From Bordetella holmesii ATCC 51541 (GTDB lineage Bacteria > Pseudomonadota > Gammaproteobacteria > Burkholderiales > Burkholderiaceae_B), in contig CP007494.1 in NCBI GenBank assembly GCA_000612485.1, positions 2,790,001 through 2,854,000 on the forward strand: DNA of 64,000 nt. Reading direction: 5' to 3'. Shown one piece after another: positions 52,987 through 62,256 of the stretch (positions are counted from its first letter, which is position 1; every line of letters starts with the position of its first letter). The notes below the pieces were generated by a model. It was given only the letters and a program-made list of their open reading frames with translations. It had not been told where the DNA came from and made no database searches. The position numbers were made by a program, and so were the translations under genes.

Positions 52987-53928
52987 ATGGAGTTCAAGGA
53001 CTACTACAAGATTCTCGGCGTGGAGAGCTCCGCCTCCGAAGACGACATTCGCCGCGCCTATCGCAAGCTCGCACGCAAGTATCATCCCGACGTCAGCAAA
53101 GAAGCGGACACCGAGACCCGCATGCGCGAGGTCAACGAAGCCTACGACGTTCTGCGCGACAAGGAGAAGCGACAAGCCTACGACAACCTGGCCGCAGGCG
53201 TGTCGCCCGATGGCGGGTTTGAGCCGCCGCCAGGCTGGGACCAGGGGTTCGAGTTTCATTACCAGCCCGGCGAAGGCGACGGCGACGGTCGGTTCAGCGG
53301 CTTCTTCTCGGCACTGTTCGGCGGCCAGCAACGCAACCGCGCCCGCCAGGAGAATTTCCGCGCGCGCGGGCAGGACCAGCACGCTGCCATCGAGGTCGAC
53401 ATCGACGATGCGCTGGGCGGCGCCACGCGTGAGATCAGCCTGCGTTCCATGCAGGCCGACGCCCAGGGCCAGCCGCAGATTCATACCCGCACGCTCAGCG
53501 TGAATATCCCTGCCGGGGTTCGGGAAGGACAGTTCATACGCTTGACCGGGCAGGGCATGCCCGGCTATGGCGGGGGCGAAGCGGGCGATCTTTATCTGGA
53601 AATCCGCTTTCGGGCCCACGATCGGTATCGCGCCGAGGGTCGCGATCTGTACATGGAGCTGCCTATCACCCCCTGGGAAGCCGCGCTGGGCGCTTCCATC
53701 CAGATCCCTACGCCGGGTGGCCAGTTGGAAGTGTCTGTGCCCGCCGGTTCGAAAAGTGGCCGCAAGTTGCGGCTGCGCGGCCGCGGAATCCCAGGCAATC
53801 CGCCGGGCGATCTCTATCTGGTGCTTGAGCTGGCGCTGCCGCCTGCCGACACGGAGGCGGCACGCCAGGCCTATAAAACGCTGGCTGAACAACTGCCGTT
53901 CAATCCGCGTCGCCATCTGGGGGTTTGA
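52987..53928 (+). CDS. cbpA: Curved-DNA-binding J-domain protein CbpA
   Basis: The 313-residue DnaJ homologue has a J domain (residues 1-70, with HPD in ARKYHPDVSK), a glycine- and acidic-rich linker and two C-terminal substrate-binding domains (VNIPAGVREGQFIRLTGQGMPGYGGGEAGDLYL; VPAGSKSGRKLRLRGRGIPG). No zinc finger is present, as in CbpA. It works with DnaK and binds curved DNA. ATG 52987 (MEFKDYYKILG) is chosen over ATG 52948. Confidence 0.93.
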   Translation: MEFKDYYKILGVESSASEDDIRRAYRKLARKYHPDVSKEADTETRMREVNEAYDVLRDKEKRQAYDNLAAGVSPDGGFEPPPGWDQGFEFHYQPGEGDGDGRFSGFFSALFGGQQRNRARQENFRARGQDQHAAIEVDIDDALGGATREISLRSMQADAQGQPQIHTRTLSVNIPAGVREGQFIRLTGQGMPGYGGGEAGDLYLEIRFRAHDRYRAEGRDLYMELPITPWEAALGASIQIPTPGGQLEVSVPAGSKSGRKLRLRGRGIPGNPPGDLYLVLELALPPADTEAARQAYKTLAEQLPFNPRRHLGV

Positions 53929-53930
53929 AG

Positions 53931-54245
53931 ATGAAATCCGTCACCATCACGCACACCACCGTCATCTGCCCTACTGATCCGCTGACCGCCGAGGAGTTGG
54001 CTCGCGCCTGCCAGGCGGAGATCGATTGGGTCGTCCGCCTGGTCGAAGTGGGGATCGTTGCCGCGCACGGCAGTCACCCCGCGGCCTGGCGTTTCGAGAG
54101 CGCCGATCTGAGCCGTGCCCTGGGCGCGCGGCGTCTGGAGCGCGACTTTGGCGCGGGACTCGACGCGGCAGCGCTCATTCTGGACATGGAGCAGGAAATC
54201 CGCCGTCTCAAAGGGCAAATGCGCGCGCTTGGCCTGAGCCGATAA
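53931..54245 (+). CDS. cbpM: Chaperone modulator CbpM
   Basis: The 104-residue MerR-like protein follows cbpA by two bases. CbpM binds the J domain of CbpA and blocks its cochaperone activity. The central LTAEELARACQAEIDWVVRLVEVGIV and the C-terminal helix ILDMEQEIRRLKGQMRAL fit the family. ATG 53931 is used; TTG two codons earlier is also open. Confidence 0.88.
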   Translation: MKSVTITHTTVICPTDPLTAEELARACQAEIDWVVRLVEVGIVAAHGSHPAAWRFESADLSRALGARRLERDFGAGLDAAALILDMEQEIRRLKGQMRALGLSR

Positions 54246-54302
54246 GGGTCCGACAGGTTCGGCCACTCTTTACAATAAGGGGTTTACACAAGCTGTGAAC
54301 CC

Positions 54303-55001
54303 ATGAAACGCGATGTCTTAGCCGTGCCCGCAGGCACGCAGGCAGGTCTGCGAGCCTGCGTGCCTGTGATGATCGGCTACTTTCCTGTGGCGGTGGCCTT
54401 TGGTATTGCGGCGTCCGGGGTCGGTCTGGCACCTTACCAAGTCATCCTGATATCGACGCTGGTGTATGCCGGCGCAAGCCAGTTTCTGCTGCTGGCGTCC
54501 ATCAAGGCGGGCACGCCCTGGATATGGGTGGTGGCCCTGTGCTCGGTGCTCAACGCACGGCATTTGCTCTATGGTCCCATCCTGGCCCGGCTGTTGCCGC
54601 CGTCACTGCGTACGCGGCTGCGGTTGGCGTTTCTGTTGACCGACGAAGTCTTCGCCACGGCACTGCATCAGCTCGCAGAGGTTTCGCCCGCGCAGCGCGG
54701 GCGCTGGATGGCGGCGCTGGGGCTGGCAGCCTGGTTGACATGGATCGCGGGTACGGCCGTCGGCGTGTATGCCGGCGACGGCCTGGAGCAGCACTATCCG
54801 GTGCTGTCGCGAGTCATGCGTTTTGCCCTGCCGGCGCTCTTTCTTGCTCTCGTATGTCAAACCGCCAAGCGCGGCCTGCTGCGGCCGCTGTTGGCCGGTT
54901 TCGGCGTCAGCGCGCTCTTGACGGCGGGGGGCTTTGGCACCCTGGGTATTTTGCTTGGCGCACTGGCCGGTTGCCTGTGCTTTCGCAAGGAAAAAGCATG
55001 A
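54303..55001 (+). CDS. azlC: AzlC-family branched-chain amino acid exporter subunit
   Basis: The 232-residue inner-membrane protein has about five to six helices and the family start FPVAVAFGIAASGVGL, then SQFLLLASIKAG and NARHLLYGPILARLLP. With AzlD it exports leucine, isoleucine or valine. Its stop overlaps the azlD ATG by four bases. Confidence 0.9.
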   Translation: MKRDVLAVPAGTQAGLRACVPVMIGYFPVAVAFGIAASGVGLAPYQVILISTLVYAGASQFLLLASIKAGTPWIWVVALCSVLNARHLLYGPILARLLPPSLRTRLRLAFLLTDEVFATALHQLAEVSPAQRGRWMAALGLAAWLTWIAGTAVGVYAGDGLEQHYPVLSRVMRFALPALFLALVCQTAKRGLLRPLLAGFGVSALLTAGGFGTLGILLGALAGCLCFRKEKA

Positions 55002-55339
55002 GCGGTGGGTTGCAATTCTGGGTGGCGGTGCTGGCGATGGCCGTCATCACCTATTTGACGCGCGGGCTGCCGTTCATGCTGTCGGCGCGCAACCGGCTGC
55101 TGCGTAAACTCACCGAAGAGGGGTCAAGATTGTCTGCCCTGGGCCCGGCGTTATTGGCCGCGATAGCCGCCGCCGTGATCGTGCCGGACCTCTGGGGGGA
55201 ACAGCGCGTCGCCGATCTGGCTCCCTATATGGCGGGTCTGGCAGCGACAGCCTTGACCGCCCGGCTGGCCGGCAACAGCGGCGTGGCCGTTATTGCCGGG
55301 CTGCTTGTCTACGGCGGCGTGCTGGCGGGGCTCGGCTGA
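54998..55339 (+). CDS. azlD: AzlD-family branched-chain amino acid exporter subunit
   Basis: The 113-residue membrane protein has about four helices and MAVITYLTRGLPFML with the AlgPALLAAIAAAVIVPDL segment typical of AzlD. ATG 54998 overlaps the azlC stop (ATGA); the long upstream frame is a shadow of azlC. Confidence 0.9.
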   Translation: MSGGLQFWVAVLAMAVITYLTRGLPFMLSARNRLLRKLTEEGSRLSALGPALLAAIAAAVIVPDLWGEQRVADLAPYMAGLAATALTARLAGNSGVAVIAGLLVYGGVLAGLG

Positions 55340-55403
55340 CCGCCTTTCGGTGGCGCCGCAGCGGGCCCCAGCCGCGTTGGCTGGCCCGTGGCGCTCGTGC
55401 GCG

Positions 55404-56879
55404 TCAGCCGATGATCTTCAGGTCCAGCCAATACAGTCCGGCTGCCAGCAGCATCGAGGTCGGCAGAGTCAACACCCAGGCCAACAGAATGTTGCGCACC
55501 GTGCTGCCATGCAGGCCGCTGCGGTTGGCGACCATGGTCCCGGCCACGTCGGAAGACAACACATGCGTGGTCGACACGGGCAGGCTGAAGACATTGGCCA
55601 GCCCGATGGCACCCACCGCGGTAAGTTGCGCTGACATCCCCTGAGCGTAGGTCATACCTTGCTTGCCGATTTTTTCACCGACGGTATGCACCACACGCCG
55701 CCATCCCACCATGGTGCCTATCCCCAGCGCCAGGGCGACGGCCACGATCACCCACAATGGGGCGTACTCGGTCGTGGCGGTGAGATCGGCGCGTAGGCGC
55801 TGCAAATCGGTGCGTTCGCGCGTATCGAGATTTTGCTGCGCAAGCACTTTCTTGGCGGTGTCGTCCAGACAGAGCAGATAGCGGCGAACGGCTACGCGGC
55901 TGTCTGGAGCCAGTTCGTTGTAGTTGTGCACGCCTTGGAGGCGGGTCTGCAGCGCGTCTATGGTGGCCGTGGTCAGTTGAGGGTCACAGCGGAAGTTGGC
56001 CGGCAGGTCGCTGCCCTTGCCGCCTCGCGACAAGGCAAGATAGTCGCCCAACGTGGGGGCGTTGCGCTCATAGAAGGCCGACAAGTGGGAGGCGGCATCG
56101 CGGGTGCGGTCGATCTGGTAGGTGGTGGCGTTGACGTCCAGCACGAACTTCGCCGGCACGATGCCGATGAGCACCAGCATGATCAATCCGATGCCTTTCT
56201 GCCCATCATTGGAGCCATGCACGAAGCTCACGCCCATGGCCGAAAGCACCAACACCAGCCGGTTCCAGAAAGGGGGGTGTTTCTTGGCGTCGAGGGCGCG
56301 ACGTTGTTCCGGCGTCTTGTGCATTTTCGATAACGGGAAAAACCGTTTGAGCAGCAACAGGACGCCACCGGCGATGACAAAGCCGGCGATAGGCGAAACC
56401 AACAGCGACAACCCGATGTCGATGGCTTTGCCCCAGTTCACTCCTGCACTCAGCGGCAGGTCGGTCAGTAGCGCATTGGCCAATCCCACGCCAAGGATGG
56501 ACCCGATCAGGGTATGCGAACTGGAGGCAGGAATGCCGAAATACCAGGTGCCGAGGTTCCAGGCGATGGCGGCAGCCAGCATTGCGTACACCATGACCAG
56601 GCCGCGGCCGGTGTCGACGTTGATGAGCAGCTCGACCGGCAATAGGTACACGATGGCATACGCCACCCCTACGCCACCGAGCAGCACGCCCAGAAAGTTG
56701 AAGGAACCGGAAAGTACGACGGCCAGATGCGGCGGCATGGCCTTGGTGTAGATGACGGTGGCCACCGCGTTGGCCGTATCGTGAAAACCGTTGATGAATT
56801 CGAAAGCGAGAACGAAAGCGAGGGCCAGGACTAGGCTGAGACCTACCCAGAGGTCCAGGCCGGAGAAGAGATCGAGCAT
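55404..56879 (-). CDS. pitA: Low-affinity inorganic phosphate transporter, PiT family
   Basis: The 491-residue protein has two copies of the PiT signature: GFHDTANAVATVIYTKAMPP near residue 31 and VHGSNDGQKGIGLIMLVL in the middle. About ten helices flank a cytoplasmic central region of 100 residues (FYERNAPTLGDYLALSRGG). It moves phosphate with protons or metals. The N-terminal repeat carries an alanine-serine-serine-serine-histidine loop. ATG 56879 starts it. Confidence 0.93.
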   Translation of the reverse strand: MLDLFSGLDLWVGLSLVLALAFVLAFEFINGFHDTANAVATVIYTKAMPPHLAVVLSGSFNFLGVLLGGVGVAYAIVYLLPVELLINVDTGRGLVMVYAMLAAAIAWNLGTWYFGIPASSSHTLIGSILGVGLANALLTDLPLSAGVNWGKAIDIGLSLLVSPIAGFVIAGGVLLLLKRFFPLSKMHKTPEQRRALDAKKHPPFWNRLVLVLSAMGVSFVHGSNDGQKGIGLIMLVLIGIVPAKFVLDVNATTYQIDRTRDAASHLSAFYERNAPTLGDYLALSRGGKGSDLPANFRCDPQLTTATIDALQTRLQGVHNYNELAPDSRVAVRRYLLCLDDTAKKVLAQQNLDTRERTDLQRLRADLTATTEYAPLWVIVAVALALGIGTMVGWRRVVHTVGEKIGKQGMTYAQGMSAQLTAVGAIGLANVFSLPVSTTHVLSSDVAGTMVANRSGLHGSTVRNILLAWVLTLPTSMLLAAGLYWLDLKIIG

Positions 56880-57004
56880 GGGTGCGAGCCGATGTGGAGT
56901 CCCGAGATTATTGCAGATTTGTGACTCGTCCCTGAGCCGGTGAGCCTTGCGGTAGCATTTTGTTTTTGGGCCAAGCCCTCACGCCTACGTTGGAGCCGCC
57001 ATCC

Positions 57005-57643
57005 ATGATGTCCGTAACTATGTCCCCCATTCGCCGTAATCACCCCGACGAGCTGATTGTTGGACTGGTTTCGGTCTCCGATCGGGCAAGCGCCGGGGTG
57101 TATGCCGATCAAGGTCTGCCCGCGCTGCGCGACTGGCTGGGTCAGGCGCTGGTCTCGCCCTGGCAGGCGGTCGAGCAACTGGTGCCGGACGAGCGCGAGG
57201 CCATTGCCTCGGCGCTGGTTGCGCTGGTGGATCAGGCCGGTTGCGACCTGGTTCTCACCACCGGCGGCACGGGGCCGTCGCGGCGCGATGTCACGCCCGA
57301 AGCCACGCTGGACGTGGCGACGCGCCAGATGCCCGGTTTCGGGGAGCAAATGCGCCAGATCAGCCTGCAGTTCGTACCCACGGCCATTCTGTCGAGGCAA
57401 GTGGGCGTGTTGCGCGAGAGCGCCGGTCATGCGGCCTTGATCCTGAACCTGCCGGGTCAGCCCAAGGCTATCCGCGAGACACTGGAAGGCTTGCGCAACG
57501 ACGATGGTTCGGCCCGGGTGCCGGGCATATTTGCGGCGGTGCCTTATTGTATAGACCTCATAGGCGGGCCGTATATCGAGACGCGCGAGGCCATCGTCAA
57601 AGCGTTTCGGCCCAAGTCCGCGTTGCGACCCGCCCGAGGTTGA
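57005..57643 (+). CDS. mog: Molybdopterin adenylyltransferase
   Basis: The 212-residue Mog/MoaB protein adenylylates molybdopterin during molybdenum cofactor synthesis. It shows LIVGLVSVSDRASAGVYADQGLPAL, the phosphate loop LVLTTGGTGPSRRDVTPEAT, the aspartate in that loop and LILNLPGQPKAIRE. Three ATG codons compete (57005, 57008, 57020); the first is used. It stands divergent from pitA, without other mo genes here. Confidence 0.9.
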   Translation: MMSVTMSPIRRNHPDELIVGLVSVSDRASAGVYADQGLPALRDWLGQALVSPWQAVEQLVPDEREAIASALVALVDQAGCDLVLTTGGTGPSRRDVTPEATLDVATRQMPGFGEQMRQISLQFVPTAILSRQVGVLRESAGHAALILNLPGQPKAIRETLEGLRNDDGSARVPGIFAAVPYCIDLIGGPYIETREAIVKAFRPKSALRPARG

Positions 57644-57696
57644 ATCCGGGCCCTGCGGTATAGTTGGGCGCAGTTTCTCGCTGTCTGGAATCGCTA

Positions 57697-58035
57697 ATGA
57701 CCCTTCGTATCGCCTTCATCGTCGCGCTGGCCGCACCCTTGGCCGCCTGCGTGACCGCCCAGAATATCCGGTCGCTCGATCCGTTGTTCTATGGCTCCAC
57801 CCAACGCAGTGCCCAGCAATATACCGAGTGTGTGAGTGCGGCCTGGAAAGGGATGGGGGTCAATTTCACCCAGCAACCACTGCGCGACGGGCTGGAGCTA
57901 GTGGTCGATGGCTCGCTGGGTGTTGAGGCGGTGCTCAGCGCCAGCACCTATCGTGGCAAGACGGACGTGAAGCTGGCTTCGCGTCTGCCGCAGCGTTCGC
58001 AGCCCTTGGTCGAATCGGCCAATCTTTGCCTGTGA
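57697..58035 (+). CDS. Small lipoprotein of unknown function
   Basis: The 112-residue product has a lipoprotein signal (MTLRIAFIVALAAPLAAC, lipobox LAAC at 15-18). The mature part contains a short conserved-looking stretch QYTECVSAAWKGMGVNFTQQPLRDGLELV and one further cysteine at the end. Its stop overlaps the GTG of the M23 peptidase gene. I do not recognise the family; a role with the adjacent envelope peptidase is possible. Confidence 0.7.
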   Translation: MTLRIAFIVALAAPLAACVTAQNIRSLDPLFYGSTQRSAQQYTECVSAAWKGMGVNFTQQPLRDGLELVVDGSLGVEAVLSASTYRGKTDVKLASRLPQRSQPLVESANLCL

Positions 58036-58880
58036 GACGGCGCGCGCTCTTGCTTGCAGGCTTGGCCGTTTCGGCATGGCCGATGGCTGCCGTGCTTGCC
58101 CAGACGCGGGGTTATATTGCCCGCAGTCTCAACCAGCCTGTGCCGGGTGGCGTGGCCGTCGTCGACCTGGGTGTCGCGGGCAAGGCCCCGGCGGCTACCT
58201 TTCAGGCTCGCCCGGTGCTGGTGGTGCGTGACAGTGACACGCGCTGGGTGGCCGTGGTTGGCCTGAGCTTGAAAGTGCCCGTGGGGCAGCAGAAGCTGTC
58301 GGTCACCCAAAACGGCGCCGCGCGTGAACTGGCCTTTGCCGTGCGCGGCAAAGAGTATGCCGCGCAGCACATCACGCTCAAGAACCGGCGTCAGGTCAAC
58401 CCCGATCCGCAGGACCTCAAACGCATCGAGCGGGAGTTGGCCGCGCAGAATGCCGCGTATGCCGCGTTCCGTGCCGATGTCACGCCCAGCAATGTCATCC
58501 TGGATCGTCCTGTGCGGGGCGGCCGTCTGTCCAGCCCATTCGGGTTGAGGCGGTTTTTCAACGGCCAGGAGCGCAACCCTCATTCGGGGCTGGACTTTGC
58601 AGTGCCGGCCGGCACGCCCATCAGGGCACCGGCAGCGGGCAAGGTGGTGCTGGTAGGGGATTATTTTTTCAATGGCAAGACGCTGTTCATCGATCACGGA
58701 CAAGGGCCGATCAGCATGTTTGCCCATTTGTCGGCCATCGACGTCGAACTGGGTGAGGAGGTCGCGCGCGGTGCCTTGGTGGGCAAGGTGGGTGCCACGG
58801 GGCGGGCGACCGGACCGCATCTGCACTGGAATGTCAGCCTCAACGATGCGCGCGTCGATCCGGCAATTTTTATCCAATAA
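58032..58880 (+). CDS. M23-family metallopeptidase (LytM domain)
   Basis: The 282-residue protein has an export signal (RRRALLLAGLAVSAWPMAAVLAQ), an N-terminal beta-rich region and a C-terminal LytM domain with the zinc ligands in NPHSGLDFAVPAGTPI (H-x3-D) and GPHLHWNV (HxH). It should cut peptidoglycan cross-bridges in the periplasm or activate amidases. The start GTG 58032 overlaps the stop before it (GTGA); TTG 58026 is less likely. Confidence 0.88.
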   Translation: MRRRALLLAGLAVSAWPMAAVLAQTRGYIARSLNQPVPGGVAVVDLGVAGKAPAATFQARPVLVVRDSDTRWVAVVGLSLKVPVGQQKLSVTQNGAARELAFAVRGKEYAAQHITLKNRRQVNPDPQDLKRIERELAAQNAAYAAFRADVTPSNVILDRPVRGGRLSSPFGLRRFFNGQERNPHSGLDFAVPAGTPIRAPAAGKVVLVGDYFFNGKTLFIDHGQGPISMFAHLSAIDVELGEEVARGALVGKVGATGRATGPHLHWNVSLNDARVDPAIFIQ

Positions 58881-58883
58881 ACG

Positions 58884-59183
58884 CTAGGCGTTGCTGGCCA
58901 CACGCTCGCCATTGACGCAGGTCTCATAGACGCGTTGCGCGTATTCCAGCTCGCGTTCGATGCGCTTGTGAAGCTCATACTGCTGCTCGAGGCAGATGTC
59001 GAACTTGATCCTGGCCTGCGCGTAGTCCAGGCCGGTGTGCCGCAGGCTGTTGATGAAGTTCTCGCGCGATTGCATCAGCAGCGCGATGCCGCGCTCGCCA
59101 TGCTCGTGCGCGCGGCGAGCCTGGGCCAGGCGATCGGCGGCCTGGCGCAGCGTTTCAGCGGGTTGGGGGCTGAGGGTACTCAT
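58884..59183 (-). CDS. Small helical protein of unknown function
   Basis: The 99-residue protein is strongly helical and charged (TLRQAADRLAQARRAHEHGERGIALLMQSRENF; LHKRIERELEYAQRVYETC), probably a coiled coil. ATG 59183 is used; the extra nine codons upstream are less likely. No family is recognised. It lies just past infA on the same strand and could be co-transcribed. Confidence 0.6.
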   Translation of the reverse strand: MSTLSPQPAETLRQAADRLAQARRAHEHGERGIALLMQSRENFINSLRHTGLDYAQARIKFDICLEQQYELHKRIERELEYAQRVYETCVNGERVASNA

Positions 59184-59278
59184 GCCGCGATTTTCCCACG
59201 CCGGCGGCAACGGCGATTGCGCCAGAACAGGCCGTGAAGCGGCGCTGTTCCCGTTTCAGCGCAACGGGTGCCGAACGA

Positions 59279-59542
59279 TCAGCGGCGCACCATCGGACGC
59301 GACGGGCTGGAAGAGGGGCGTTCGTCTTTGTGACGGAAGTTGATGCGCCCTTTGGTCAGATCATACGGCGATATTTCCAGGGTGACGCGGTCGCCAGCCA
59401 GGATGCGGATGCGGTGCTTGCGCATACGGCCAGAGGCGTAAGCGCCGACTTCAACGCCGTTGTCCAGGGTGACGCGGTAGCGGCTGTCGGGCAGCACTTC
59501 GTCGACGATGCCTTGCAGCTCGATGAGTTCTTCTTTCGCCAT
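59279..59542 (-). CDS. infA: Translation initiation factor IF-1 (stand-alone copy)
   Basis: The 87-residue S1-fold protein shows [49 protein letters not shown], the IF-1 core. It has a serine-arginine tail longer than the 72-residue enterobacterial form. Betaproteobacteria usually carry one infA in the ribosomal protein cluster and this second one elsewhere. ATG 59542 follows AAGGAG (reading minus). Confidence 0.93.
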   Translation of the reverse strand: MAKEELIELQGIVDEVLPDSRYRVTLDNGVEVGAYASGRMRKHRIRILAGDRVTLEISPYDLTKGRINFRHKDERPSSSPSRPMVRR

Positions 59543-60011
59543 GTATAGACTCCTTTATCAGTGCGCGCATGCCGGTGGCATACGCCAAACGCCCAGCGCA
59601 ATAGAGCAGTGCGGTGCAGAGGCAACGCAACTGGCACGGGTACGGGCCGGCCCCGAAAGGGCCTGGATAAGGCGGGTACTCACGCCGCGAGGGCAATGTG
59701 CGCGGTCAGGCGCGGCTTGGTCGCGGCAAGTCGGACTTGCCGGAAGACGCAGCGGGTGGCGGTAAACCGCAACCCGCGAGGCCTGGGGGAGAACGCGAAG
59801 ACGCTCTATTGATGAACCCGACCAGACCCAGTGGATAGGACTGTTTTAATTGTAGCGCGGATACCACGATGTGCCTAGCACAAACCCCTAAGCCTGTCTG
59901 AGCGCCCCGTCGTTTCGGCCCGGTTTGATGTCAAAACGCATCAGTTCGTCGGTTCGGGGCCCGTCCGGCATGCACGGGCTGTCATGCAGGCGTCGTATCG
60001 TGCCCGGCATC
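59543..60011. other. Intergenic region upstream of infA
   Basis: These 469 nt separate infA from the gene at 60012. On the minus strand TACAAT near 59852-59857 could be a -10 for infA, giving a leader of about 310 bases, but no matching -35 is clear. No gene is supported; open frames on both strands are shadows. Confidence 0.45.
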
Positions 60012-60655
60012 ATGATGCTCAAACTGAACTCTTCGCCGGTTTCCTGCGCGCTCGGGGTTGCGGCGTTTGCTTTGCTGGCCGCGGCACTGCACGTCCTGCT
60101 GGTCCTTTGGGCCGGCAGCCGGATGGGAGCTGCCCCGGCAGGTTGGGTCTGGCGCCTCGCCCTGGGGGTGCTCATGCTGTCCGTGGGGGCGCTCGCGCTG
60201 GGTGAATATCGACGCGAGCACCTGATGGGAGGGCTGCGCCAGGATCTGGAGACCCGCGTACAACGCGTCTGCCGCGAGGCCGAGGGCATTGTGCGCCGAC
60301 TGGTTGGGCACCCCCCTCGCACGCGCCGGTTGTGCGCGCCCGTGTCGAGAAGGCGGTACGAAGCTACTTCAAGGATGTCGTGCGCGAGCATTTTTCGCAT
60401 ACCCGGTATTCGCCCGTGGAAGTATTGTCGGCCGGCAAGAAAAATACGGGGGATTTTGTGCTCGAACTCAAGGAGCAGGATCGAGAGCGGGTTCGTCTTG
60501 GTTGTTATAACCAGTACCAGCAGGCCGGATCCGATGCGCTACCCGAGTGGCGCCATGCGCAGGGGCGGTTGCCTGCCGGCAGCATGGTGTTTTTCGTTCA
60601 GGAACGCCAAGGCGGTAAAACCGTGGTGGATTATCCCGGGGCCGAAGGCTTCTGA
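60012..60655 (+). pseudogene. Membrane-anchored protein of unknown function, frameshifted as sequenced
   Basis: The first frame starts at ATG 60012 (MLKLNSSPVSCALGVAAFALLAAALHVLLVLWAG) and gives two hydrophobic helices and a helical linker ending EGIVRRLVGHPP. It breaks in a run of C at about 60311-60316; the next frame continues VVRARVEKAVRSYFKDVVREHFSHTRYSPVEVLSAGKK to a stop at 60655. One missing C makes a protein of about 214 residues. I do not recognise the family. Confidence 0.7.
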
Positions 60656-60710
60656 AGGCGACCATCGTCTGGCCACCGCCGGCTGCCGTCTCTCTATACT
60701 GCGCTCCATC

Positions 60711-61628
60711 ATGCGTACACCTCAGCCCTCACCATCTTCCCGTTTGCCTGAATTTGCCATGGTGGTCATCACCATGGTCTGGGGCGGTACTTTTCTTTTG
60801 GTGCAGTTGGCGATGCAATACAGCGGAGCGCTGTTTTTCGTCGGCTGCCGTTTTGCCGCGGCGGCAGTGGCCGTTGGCGTGCTGTCATGGCGCATTCTGC
60901 CGGGGATGACCCGGCAGGATCTGATCGCCGGCGCGGGCATTGGATCCATGATCGCGCTGGGTTATGGGCTGCAGACCATGGGCCTGCGCCACATACCAAG
61001 CTCCGAATCCGGCCTGTTGACAGGGTTGTACGTGCCCCTGGTCCCCTTGTTGCAATGGGTATTCTGGCGGCGCCGCCCGCATCTGATGTGCCTGGCGGGT
61101 GCGGTATGTGCATTTGCCGGGTTGTCGTGCTTTGCCGGCACCGGGTTCAGCCTGTCGTTTTCTTATGGCCAATTGCTGACGCTGGCTGGCGCATTGGCCA
61201 TTGCCGTCGAAATTGTGTTGATCAGCCACTTTGCCCCGCGCGTGAATCTGCGCCGGGTCACTGTGGCACAACTGGCATTTGCTGCGCTGTTTGCTTTTAT
61301 GCTCATGCCTGTGGCTGGTGAAACCACCATACCGCCGTTTTCCTGGCCGCTGCTGGGTTTGGCGGCCGGCATGGGATTGGCCAGTGCCGCCATCCAGGCC
61401 ACCATGAATTGGGCGCAGAAGACCGTGGAGCCCTCGCGCGCGGCCATTATTTATGCCGGCGAGCCCATATGGGCCGCGGCCTTTGGCCGGCTGGCAGGCG
61501 AGCGGCTGCCGCCACTGGCGCTGATGGGCGGTGCGTTGATTGTGTTGGGTATCATCGTCAGCGAGTCGCGGCCGCGATGGTTGAGATCCGGGCCCTTCCG
61601 ATCGCGCAAAAAAACGCCCGGCGCATGA
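60711..61628 (+). CDS. EamA/DMT-family transporter
   Basis: The 305-residue protein has about ten membrane helices in two halves with the EamA motifs FAMVVITMVWGGTFLLVQLAM at the start and QKTVEPSRAAIIYAGEPIWAAAFGRLAGE near the end. It should be an inner-membrane exporter of unknown substrate. ATG 60711 is used; by chance the frame is open back to the preceding gene, but the hydrophobic pattern starts here. Confidence 0.87.
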   Translation: MRTPQPSPSSRLPEFAMVVITMVWGGTFLLVQLAMQYSGALFFVGCRFAAAAVAVGVLSWRILPGMTRQDLIAGAGIGSMIALGYGLQTMGLRHIPSSESGLLTGLYVPLVPLLQWVFWRRRPHLMCLAGAVCAFAGLSCFAGTGFSLSFSYGQLLTLAGALAIAVEIVLISHFAPRVNLRRVTVAQLAFAALFAFMLMPVAGETTIPPFSWPLLGLAAGMGLASAAIQATMNWAQKTVEPSRAAIIYAGEPIWAAAFGRLAGERLPPLALMGGALIVLGIIVSESRPRWLRSGPFRSRKKTPGA

Positions 61629-61637
61629 GGCCGGGCG
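61608..61637 (-). terminator. Intrinsic terminator of the tctA-type operon
   Basis: On the minus strand CGCCCGGC, a 7-base loop, GCCGGGCG and seven T. It lies 21 bases after the tctA stop and overlaps the 3' end of the EamA gene. Confidence 0.85.
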
Positions 61638-61657
61638 AATCTTCAGGCGAGGTGCCA

Positions 61658-62240
61658 TCAGGCCTGGTCGGCATGACTCGGCAGTGGCTCCGTCTGTTTT
61701 CGTTTGCGCAGAAAGCCGCGGAACTGGAACAGGATGATCAACGCGATGACGCCTAGCAGCGTGCCGCTGATGGGGCGGGTCACGAAAATGCCGAAGTCGC
61801 CGCGGCTGAGCAACATGGCGCGACGGAAGTTTTCCTCCAGCATGGGGCCCAGAATGAATTCCAGCATCAGCGGCGCAGGCTCCATGCCCAGACGCATGAA
61901 GATGTAGCCGATGGCGCCAAAGAAGGCGGTGATGAAGATATCGTCCAGGCTGTTGTTGATGCTGTAGGTGCCGATGCAGCAGAAAAACAGAATGGACGGG
62001 AACAGCACCGTGTACGGGATCTTGAATACCGACAACCAGTAACGCACCAGCGGCACGTTGAGCAGGAGCAGGAAGCAATTGCCCACCCACATGCTGGCTA
62101 CCAGACCCCAGAACAGATCAGGATGGGTGGCAATCATGTTGGGGCCGGGTTGAATTCCCTTGACGATGAAGGCTGCCAGCATCAGGGCCATCACGGCGTT
62201 TTCGGGAATGCCGATGGCCATGAGGGGAATGAAGCTGGTG
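61658..62240 (-). pseudogene. tctA: TctA-family tripartite tricarboxylate transporter permease, 3' part
   Basis: This is the C-terminal part of a DUF112/TctA membrane permease, from TSFIPLMAIGIPENAVMALMLAAF through PGPNMIATHPDLFWGLVASMWVGN to the charged tail GFLRKRKQTEPLPSHADQA. Joined to 63440-64000 after removing the insertion and one GTG target copy, the frame reads ADESAARTSFIPLMAIGIP without a gap. The permease works with TctB and a TctC binding protein to take up carboxylates. The gene is split and should be inactive. Confidence 0.92.
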
Positions 62241-62256
62241 TGACCTGCCCCCAGAT

